64,000 nucleotides of DNA from Areca catechu (Eukaryota; Streptophyta; Magnoliopsida; Arecales; Arecaceae), in contig CM038052.1 in NCBI GenBank assembly GCA_021397845.1, positions 142,295,854-142,359,853 of the forward strand, written 5' to 3'. Positions 55,711-64,000 of this stretch are shown here, one piece after another (positions within the stretch are counted from its first letter, which is position 1; each line of letters opens with the position of its first letter). The notes beneath the pieces were generated by a model. The model was not told the DNA's origin. It saw nothing but the letters and a program-made list of their open reading frames with translations, and made no database searches. The position numbers were made by a program, and so were the translations under genes.

Positions 55711-58086
55711 TTGTCTCATTTCAGTCCGGACTTCCATCCTTCTACTAATCAGGGTGAGGCCGGTCCTTCTATGCTGAGACCGCCATCTTCTTCCTCCAAT
55801 GATGAGGTGGAGGGGGCACATTTCGAGTTCAGCAGGAGGCGTCCTCCCGGTCCCTTAGCTATTAGGGAACCTGGGCCTAGTCCTTCCCATCCTTCTCATC
55901 CTCCTTCCCCATCTGAACCCATCTCCGAGTCTGTCCGGTCAACAGGTCCCGGTGGGGTCGCTTCGATGATCTCTACTGAGAAACTGAGGACCATCTGGGA
56001 TGTCTATGGCATCCCGTATTCTGTCCGGCTTCTAATCCCCCGATCAAGGGATCGAGTTACTTCTAGTAGCCCAGGCCGAATAGCCTTCTATGAGGAGACC
56101 TTCTTCGGAGGGCTCCGCTTCCCCTTTCATCTTTTCTTCATGTCTGTGTTGAGCAACTACTGTCTAGTTCCTGTTTAATTCATACCGAATGCCATTAGGA
56201 CCATCTTTTCCTTCATTGTACTCTGCCACTTCCACGGGTTCGTTGCCCGGTTTTCCTTGTTCAGGGCATTCTTCATCCTGAAGTGCCACCCCACTGAGAA
56301 TGGGTGGTGGTCCTTGTCCTCTTGCCCGAAGGGCATTAGGTTTGAGCTCCCCTCTTCCATCAACAGATGGAAGAGTAAATTCTTCTTCGCAACGGTCGAG
56401 GGGGTTGGCTGGGTCTAGAGTGACCCGGATCAGTCCCCTAATCGAAGTTCTGCGGTGATGCGGCTGACCAGGATGACTACGAGCAGCTCTGCACCGCCCA
56501 GATTCCGTCCCTTGAGGTTCTGCTGTCAAAGCAGAACCTCTTTGAAACCGGGGTTGACCCAACGAGGGGGTTGGGTGAGTTCGGCTTGAGCTTTCCTTTC
56601 CTCTGTGCCTTTCACTCTGTCTCTTCTGAGCTCTAACCATTGTGTGATATGTATGTATGCATGATTTTCTCGGAGAGCGACTTGCTTACGATCACCAAGA
56701 AGAGGCCGTCGACTGGACTAGTTGAGGAGCCTCCCCTGAAATGGGCTTGGGATGAGAGCACGTCGATCGTCGCCCCTGCCGCACCGGCCAATCCGAGTAG
56801 GAGGGAGGCCGAGGCTGCTCCTGCACAGGTAGGGGGGACACTATCCGCAGTGCTGGGGCCAAGCCAGAGGGCAGTCAGGAAGGAGTCAAAGCAGTCAAGG
56901 CAACAAGAAGCAGCTCCTGCCCTGGAGCCTGAGGTGGTAGTCCGGGCCAAGGCTGCAGCTACCACTGCCACCGTGTCCCCCCATTCCCTGAGGCCTGCTG
57001 TTGTTGAGGTCGAGGAGGAGGAGGTTCGAGGGGGAGCCGAACCTATGACTGAGGCGCCGCCTGAGAGGAGGCCGAACTCCCAACCTGCCCTGGAGGGCAC
57101 CTCCACTGGAGGGGCAAGTGATCCGACTCCCGAGGTGAGCAGGAGGGAAAGGGAACACCACCGGATCCCTTTCAAACTAGGGCCGAAGAGCTCTTTTCTC
57201 CGAAACTAGGCATTGCCGGAGTGCATGATGGGATTTTCCATCCAATCATGCGACCAGCAAGAGATGGCCGGACAGCGGCTGGGGGATGCGATCAGTAGCA
57301 TCTTCCCCCAGCTCTTCTCAGTAAGTGACTTTTCCCTTTTCACCCCCTTTCTTTCCTATTGGTAGCTGACCTCTTGTGTGATGCAGATCGGTGCCAAGGT
57401 CCTCTTGATCAAGGACTGCTGCCGGAATTGGCTGAAGAATGATCAGCAACGGGCAGCGAAGGTTGAGTCTCTGAAAGCTGACCTGAAGAAAAGGATCGAC
57501 GCCAATGGGGTGCTTGACCTGAGGATCAAGGACCTTGAGAAATAGCTCGCCGGTGCTGAGGGGCGAGCGAAGGAGCTCTAGGAAAGCATCGACCAGGAGC
57601 ATCAAGGAGCAGGGCTGAGGAACTCGCGGCCACCAAGGAGAGGCTAACTTCTTTCAATACCGAGGCAGTTCGGTAGAAGGGTATCGCCCAGTCCCTTCAG
57701 ACCAACCTGGCAGCGATGAAGGAAAAGTTGGCTGTAGTTGAGAAGGAGGCAGTGGAGGCATCCAAGTCGGCGGAGGAAGCAAAGGAACAAGCTACCGAGG
57801 CGAAGGAGGCTGAAGGTGCCGTGGCAGGTACAAAGCCTCGGAGGAGTTCACCGTCGAGTTCTATCAAACGGTGTCAGACTCCTTCTATAAGGATTTTATG
57901 TACCTGCGCGGTCGAGTCGAGGCATTCGTTCCTGATGAGGGCCGCCACCGCCTCAGGTATCCTCAAGCTTCGGACATGGAGCCAGACTCGGATGCAGACA
58001 TTGCAGAAGTCACTATTCCTGAATCTTCCCAGCCTGTGGCGATTGTCGAGGCTGGAGCTGTGCTGCCCGAGGTCGGAGCTGCATGA
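55711..58086 (+). pseudogene. Antisense accessory gene of element C, decayed
   Basis: Exon 1 starts at 55711, where the ATG of the relative in D is TTG, and runs to a GTGAGT donor after 56574. It has stops at 56176-56178 and near 56416 (Trp to TAG in the WAWSDPD motif) and a frameshift near 56450. Exon 2 starts near 56660 (MIFSESDLL, Pro/Ala-rich linker) and ends at 57320 before GTAAGT, with a stop at 57207-57209. Exon 3 starts at 57387 after TGCAG (IGAKVLLIKD) and ends at 58086, with stops near 57545 and 57580 and a frameshift. Introns of about 83 and 66 bp sit exactly where they do in A. The exon 2 acceptor has lost its AG. Confidence 0.75.
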
Positions 58087-58369
58087 CCAAAGGTCCCTGG
58101 AGACGAAACTTCGTAGCCTTGCAGCCCTGCCGGGGGGCAGCCCAGGTAGAATAGGTTTTTCTTCTGCTTTCTTCTTTTTGCATTTGATCTGGGTCGCTCG
58201 GCATGTCGGGGGCCCAAGGGTGCTTGTAAGTGGTTGAAATATTTTTAATGAAATGAGATTTTCCTGCTATCTGATCCTGAGCACTACTTGCCTCTCTATT
58301 CTTCTCTTCTTTCTTTCTTATCTCTTTTTTTTTTCCTTTTTTTTTTGAGGTATGTGGTGAGATCTGAGA

Positions 58370-59750
58370 GGAGGGCTCCACTTTGTCTGGGACTTGGTCT
58401 TCAGGCTTCAGTGCTGGTGAGCTGGGCTCAGGACTTTGAAGGCCCGAGAGTTGGGCTCGGGTCTTCAATGTCTTGGAGCTGGGCTCGAGGACTTGTTGGC
58501 TGGAGAGCTGGGCCCCGGTCCATGGTTGCTTGAGAGCTGGGCTCAGGTCTTGGTGTCTTGGAGCTAGGATCGAAGACTTGCTGGTCAAAGAGCTGGGCCC
58601 CGGTCCATGGTTGCCTGAGAGCTGGGCTCAGGTCTTGGTGTCTTGGAGCTAGGCTCGAAGACTTGTTGGCCGGAGAGCTGGGCCCCGATCCATGGTTGCC
58701 TGAGAGCTGGGCTCAGGTCTTGGTGTCTTGGAGCTAGGCTCAAAGGCTTGTTTGCCAGAGAGCTAGGCCCCGGTCCATGGTTGCCTAAGAGATAGGCTCA
58801 GGTCTTGGTGTCTTGGAGCTAGGCTCGAAGACTTGTCGTCCGAAGAGCTGGGCCCCGGGTCTTGATCACCTAAGAGCTGGGCTCAGGTCTTGGTGTCTTG
58901 GAGCTAGTCTCAAAGACTTGTCGGCCAGAGAGCTGGGCCTCGGGTCTTGATCGCCTAAGAGCTGGGCTCAGGTCTTGGTGCCTTAGAGCTAGGCTCGAAG
59001 ACTTGTTGGTCGGAGAGCTGGGCCCTGGGTCTTGATTGCCTGAGAGCTGGGCTCAGGTCTTAGTTCCTTGGAGCTAGGCTCGAAGACTTGTTGGCCGGGG
59101 AGCTAGGCCCCGGGTCATGATCGCCTGAGAGCTGGGCTCAGGTCTTGGTGGCTTGGAGCTAGGCTCGAAGACTTGTTGGCCGGAGAGCTGGGCTCCGGGT
59201 CTTGATCGCCTGAGAGCTGGGCTCAGTTCTTGGTGTCTTGGAGCTAGGCTCGAAGACTTATTGGCTGAAGAGCTGGGCCCTAGGTCTTGATCGCCTAAGA
59301 GCTGGGCTCAGGTCTTGGTGTCTTGGAGCTAGGCTTGAAGACTTGTTGGTCGAAGAGCTGGGCCCCGGGTCTTGATCGCCTGAGAGCTGGGCTCAGGTCT
59401 TGGTGTCTTAGAGCTAGGCTCGAAGACTTGTTGGCCGGAGAGCTGGGCCCTGAGTCTTGATCGCTTGAGAGCTGGGCTCAGGTCTTGGTGTTTTGGAGCT
59501 AGGCTCGAAGACTTGTTGGCTAGAGAGCTGGGCTTCGGGTCTTGATCGCCTGAGAGCTGGGCTTCAGGTCTTGGTGCCTTGGAGCTAGGCTCGAAAACAT
59601 GTTGGCCGGATAGCTGGGCCCCGGGTCTTGATCGCCTGAGAGCTGGGCTCAGGTCTTGGTACCTTGGAGCTGGGCTCGAAGACTTGTTGGCCGAAGAGTT
59701 AGGCCGCGGGTCTTGATCACTTGAGAGGTGGGCTCAGGTCTTGGATCGGG
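58370..59750. repeat. About 85-bp tandem array (roughly 16 copies) between the antisense gene and pol of element C
   Basis: Each unit is made of three related blocks of about 28 bp that begin GAGCTGGGC or GAGCTAGGC: one with CTCAGGTCTTGGTGTCTTG, one with TCGAAGACTTGTTGGCC, one with CCCGGGTCTTGATCGCCTGA. Copies differ by scattered substitutions. The array sits in the same place as the 120-bp array of element A but is unrelated in sequence. Confidence 0.9.
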
Positions 59751-59825
59751 CGGTAATATTCCTGCAAGGTAGATAACCTTTTGCGCAAAGGAAAATCTTT
59801 ATTATTAATGGAAGAAAGCCTTATA

Positions 59826-62800
59826 CTATTGATAGTATCTTCTTAGATTGTGGGCATTCCATGTTCGAGGGAACCTGACACCGTCAAGATCCTCGAGGTA
59901 GTAGGTCCCATGTGAGAGGGCCTCAGCCACTTTGTAAGGGCCTTCCCAGTTTGGCGAGAGGTTGCCGCACTCTCGAGGTTGAGATGCTTTAGCTCGTTGC
60001 AACACCAGGTCCCCGGGTCTGAAGACTTTTGGTCTTACCCGCTCGTTGTAGTACTGGGCCACTCGTTGCCGGTATGCCACCGTTCGGAGCCGAGCTTTGT
60101 CCCTTATTTCTTCGAGGAGGTCTAAGTTATGCAGAAGGTGTGCTGAGTTCTGCACTTCGTCGTACTGCTGTACTCATAGCGTGGGTACGCTGAGTTCAAC
60201 TGGGATGACTGCCTCAATGCCGAAGGAAAGGTTGAAGGGTGTCTCGTCAGTTGCCATTCTGGGCATTGTGTGATAGGCCCACAGGACACTTGGGAGTTCT
60301 TCCACCCACCTGCCCTTGGCTTGGTCCAGCCTGGTTCTGAGTTCTTGGAGGATGGTTCGATTAGTCACCTCGGCCTCCCCATTCGTTTAGGGGTGGGCTA
60401 CCGAGGTAAAGCGATGTTGGATGCCGTGCTTAGTGCAAAATCCTTCGAACTCTCGGTTGTCAAATTATCGTCCATTGTCAGTAATGATATAGTGGGGGAG
60501 TCCGAAGCGGCAGATAACTGACTTCTAGAAGAATTGGCAGATATTGGCTTCAGTGATCCGAGCTAGCGGTTCTGCTTTGACCCACTTGGTGAAGTAGTCA
60601 ATTTCTACTAGCAGGAACCTTCGTTGTCCCGGTACAGGGAGAAATGATCCAAGGATGTCCATTCCCCACTGAGCAAAGGGCCAAGGGGATGAGAGCTGGG
60701 AGATCGGCGCCGCCGGCTGGCACTGTATTGGGCATGGCGTTGGCACTTGTCACACCTCTTGACGAAGTCGTTGGCGTCCTCCCTCATGGTCTCCTAGAAA
60801 TATTCCTGGTGAAGAGCTTTGTATGTCAGCGTTCTCCCTTCCACATAGTTTCCATAGAGGCCTTTGTGTATCTCCTGGAGTACGAAGGCCGTGTCTGTGG
60901 GCCTAAGGCACTTCAGGAGCGAGTAGGAGTGAGATCGGCGGTAGAGCTGGCCTTCCATCAAAACGAACCAGGAGGCCTTCTTCTTGATGAGGCCGGCTTC
61001 CATGCGGTCCTCTGGCAAGGTGCCATCAATGATGTACCTGATGTACCTGTCCATCCAGCTCAACTCCGGGATGACTTGTTGCACTTCCTCTGGGCCTTCG
61101 TAACTTGGATTCTTGAGGTACTCGATGTAGGCGCGCCCCAGTGATGAGTCTGATAGGGTCGCGAGCCTCGACAGTGTGTCTGCGCGTGCATTCTCCTCCC
61201 GGGGGATGTGGAAAATGTTGAAGCGCCGAAAGCCTATCATGCTTGAGCGGATTCGTTCCAGGTACTTCATCATCTAGGGATCTCTGGCCTCATATTTTTC
61301 AAAGACTTGCCCGGCAACCAATTGGGAGTCGGTAAATACTTTCAAGCTTTGCACGCCCAGCTCATGAGACACTTTCAAAACCGCGAGGAGCACCTCATAC
61401 TCCACCTAGTTGTTTGTTACGGCGAACTTGAAGCGGAGAGCACATTATGTCACCACCCCATCGCTGTTGGCGAGGATGAGGCCTGCTCCACTCCGTCGAA
61501 ATTAGATGCACCATCCACGTGGAGGATCCAGGGGTCCTCCTTTGGTCCGAGCTCTACTTGGCGCTCCGTCATTGTCTGCTCTAGCTCCTCGACGAGCCCT
61601 ATGAATTCGATCATGAAGTCGGCTAGGACTTGGGCCTTCTGCGAAGACCTCAATCGATACGTTATGTCGAACTCGCTCAGCAACAGGGACCACTTGGCCA
61701 ATCTCCCGGAGGTCTCAAGGTGGCTAAGCATGGTCCTCAGCGGCTGGTCCATCACGACCATGATGGGGTGTGCTTGGAAATAGGGCCTGAGACGCTTAGC
61801 AAACATTATTAGTACAAAAATGAGTTTCTCGAAGTGAGTATACCTAATCTTCACGATCATGGAGGATTTTGCTGGTGTAGTACACCGGCTTCTGGGACCC
61901 GTCCTCATCTCCGCGGATGTGGACCGAGCTGACTGCTCTGGATGTGACCGCCAGATAGAGCAGGAGCTCCTCCCCTTCCTCCGGTCTGGAGTGCAGCGGA
62001 GGAGTGGCCAGGAACTCCTTCAATTCTTCAAAGGTCGTTCTGTACTCCTCCGTCCAGGTGAAGTCGTGCATCTTGCACAGTGCCTTGAAGAAAGGGAGGC
62101 AGCGATCAGCCGACTTCGAGATTATGCTTGAGGTCTGCCCCCCACAAACCTTTTGAGGTAGCCTTTCTTGATGAGTTCTTCAATCTCCTACTTGACGTTA
62201 CAGCATTCCTCGATGTCATGGCCGTGGTCACGGTGGAAGCGGCAATACTTCATTTTGTCATGGCTAGTGGACGGCTTCATCGGAGGTGGGTGCTTCAGGT
62301 AGGGCTCACCTTCATCTCCATGAGGATATTCGTCCTCAGGGCGAGGAGGGAGGTGTAACTCCCCTCGAGAATGGGAGCGCTTCTCATCCTTGGTCCCTAT
62401 CGAAAGCTCGGAGCTGGAGGTCCCGGCTTCTGCATCCCGGATGCCTTGGCGGGGGTTTGTTTTTTTAAGCGGCTTCCCGTCGACCTCCCACCTCGTATGA
62501 TCTACCTCCTCGGCACGGATGTATTTCTGAGCTCGGAGGAGGAGCTCAGAGTAGCTCTTGGGAGGCTTCTTATCGAGCAAGTAAGTTAGGCGGGAGGTCC
62601 TAAGTCCTCGCTTCAGAGCCAACATGGCAACTGGCTCCTCGATATTGTAGATCTCCAATGTGGCAGCCTTGAAACAGGCCATGTAGTCCCACAAGGGCTA
62701 GCAGTCCTGTTGCATGATGGAGAAGAGGCTGTCTGCCTCTCGCAACATCTTTCGATAAGCATCGAAATGGGCCACAAATTTCTGTCCCAACTGGGCAAAG

Positions 62801-63646
62801 GAGTTGATGCTCTTCGGCTCCAGACGGGTGAACCACACTCGAGCTGCCTTCCAGAGAGTGGCAGGAAAGGTAATGCAGAGGAGGGCATCGGTGGCTCCCT
62901 GGACCCTCATGAGGGCCATGTAGCTTTTCAGGTGGTCTATGGGGTCGGTGGTCCCATCGTAAGGGTCCACCTATGGCATACGGAACCGATCTGGGATCGG
63001 CTCCTCTTGGACTTCTCGGGAGAAAGGGGGACGGGCGTCGTAGCCCGCTGGCTTGCTAGTGGAGCCCGGTGATTGGTAAACCGGTGGGATAATTCTGCCA
63101 GCTTACGGTCATGCTCCTCCAGGCGCTTCTCCGCCAGGCGCCTAATGGCTTCATCAATAGACCCCTCCACCGAAGGAGATGGAGAAGGTGACATGGGTGC
63201 ATGGCACCCATGGCGGGGGGTCTTGCTTTTTCTGCCTTGGCAGGGTTTGGACACCACCCGCTCAAGGTTTGGTGAGAGGCTCTCCCTGTCGACATATCCA
63301 GCTCGTTGTCTTTTTACCGGAGTTTGGGGGCTACCCCGGTTGTCAGTGATGGCTCGTGGCTGTGAAGGCCTTCCTTGGAAGGAACGTAGGCTATCGCGGG
63401 GTGCTGCGGCATGGGTCGCGGGAGTCCCTGGCTGCCGATAAGTAGCCAAGGACCGGTGCTGGTGCTGAAGTTGGTGCACTGTCGTGGCAAGGATCTGCAT
63501 CTGCTGGGCGAGTGCAGCTAGCTGAGATCTATCAGAGGTGATTGAGCTAGAGCGGGTGGCTCCACCTCTGGGTTGTGCGAGTTCCCCCAAGAAGGGGAGT
63601 CTCCCACACGACTGGTGGAGACCTCTCTCGCCTGCATCGTCACCAT
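59826..63646 (-). pseudogene. gag-pol of element C with deletion of protease and most of RT
   Basis: Gag starts at ATG 63646 and is frameshifted near 63590; its core runs to about 62188, including a CHHC knuckle (CRFHRDHGHDIEEC). Just after the KKGYLKRF motif (near 62145) the sequence jumps to IISKSADRCLPFF (near 62120), which in element A lies about 545 residues further on. Protease and the RT fingers and palm, including YVDD, are therefore absent. RT connection, gypsy RNase H (61908-61450), second RNase H (VDGASN near 61500; RADTLSRL near 61180), and integrase (VKAEPLARI near 60570 to RRYYQ stop at 59826) follow, with several stops. The junction is out of frame. The element cannot replicate without help. 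Confidence 0.85.
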
Positions 63647-63699
63647 CCTTCCGTCGAATTGCTTATAAAAGGGGCTCAAGCTAGATCAAAGATCGCTCC

Positions 63700-63722
63700 T
63701 CCCCCTTCCTGGTAAGCCAATC
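63700..63722 (-). other. Primer-binding site region of element C
   Basis: The minus strand reads GATTGGCTTACCAGGAAGGG beside the 5' LTR, a diverged version of the A and B sites. Confidence 0.5.
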
Positions 63723-64000
63723 TATTGCTGCCAAGATCGTCGTGGCCTGTAGCTGCTGTCAAGGTCGGATCTCCCCTCTTGTGCTCTTGGGATGTCCTGC
63801 TCCTTTGAACCTACGAAAATGGGGTTAGTGACCCGGGCTGGGGATTCCAGTGGGGGCACTCCGACGATCAAGTCAGTGATGATCTAGGGGAACAGATCCT
63901 CCTAGTTGAGCCCTACTTGATGGACTCCATGCTAGGAGGAGTGAGTAGTGTGAGAGTGGGGTGCAAGTATCTCGGGAGGATGGTGGCTGAGTTAGAGGGA
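63723..64000 (-). repeat. 5' LTR of element C (partial, cut by window end)
   Basis: The first 278 bp of the LTR on the window strand, matching 53951 onward. Its first bases are TATTG rather than TGTTG, so the terminal dinucleotide has mutated. Confidence 0.85.

Larger units (their letters stand above)
53951..64000 (-). mobile_element. Element C: internally deleted Tat-lineage Ty3/gypsy retrotransposon (runs off the window)
   Basis: Left LTR 53951-55451; the right LTR begins at 63723 and continues past the window end. The gag-pol strand is minus. Order: 3' LTR, antisense gene (plus), about 85-bp tandem array, pol and gag (minus), primer-binding site, 5' LTR. Protease and most of reverse transcriptase are missing. 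The LTRs are related to that of truncated element D. The target duplication cannot be checked within the window; the left flank is ACAGA. Confidence 0.88.

Noticed and set aside
1..64000. CRISPR arrays, bacterial operons, rRNA or intact tRNA genes
   Set aside because: None is present. The tandem arrays lack spacers and palindromic repeats, and the tRNA-like matches are retrotransposon primer sites or a weak SINE-like trace.

Overview
This is nuclear DNA from a flowering plant, most likely a monocot; I cannot name the species. The evidence is one many-exon host gene with plant-type introns, surrounded by nested plant LTR retrotransposons of the Ty3/gypsy (Tat and chromovirus) and Ty1/copia types. 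All coordinates were read by eye, so boundaries may be off by a base or two where the repeats have decayed.

The only convincing host gene is granule-bound starch synthase I (waxy) on the minus strand. Its 13 coding exons span 25794-30207, the reading frame is intact (616 residues), and there is a probable 5'UTR intron and a promoter near 31.0-31.4 kb. It occupies a roughly 8 kb island (about 23.7-31.8 kb) between retrotransposon blocks.

Left block (1-23.7 kb): unassigned DNA with GC-rich CGTGGA repeats (1-1556); a truncated Tat element D (1557-4275); then a tandem array with a 93-bp period (4276-4783, resuming at 22959). The array is split by chromovirus E (4784-22958, TSD GGATG). E is itself split by Tat element A (8992-21170, TSD GGACC). 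E keeps gag and a chromodomain remnant but lacks protease, reverse transcriptase and the integrase core. A is nearly intact, with 1368-bp LTRs that differ at only about 16 visible positions.

Right block (31.8-64 kb): Tat element B (31849-53533, TSD TTAAT) carries a copia element inside its RNase H region (38681-48795, TSD GATCT). After an AT-rich spacer comes a fourth Tat element, C (53951 to beyond the window end), with an internal deletion of protease and most of reverse transcriptase.

The most interesting feature is shared by all four Tat elements. Next to the 3' LTR each carries a second gene on the strand opposite gag-pol. It has three exons, two very short introns (66-85 bp), and the same intron positions and phases in every copy where they can be seen. 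In A this gene is intact (702 residues: an N-terminal domain resembling Pfam 'putative gypsy type transposon', a Pro/Ala-rich linker, and a C-terminal coiled coil). The antisense gene and pol converge, and the space between them holds an unrelated tandem array in A (120 bp) and C (about 85 bp).
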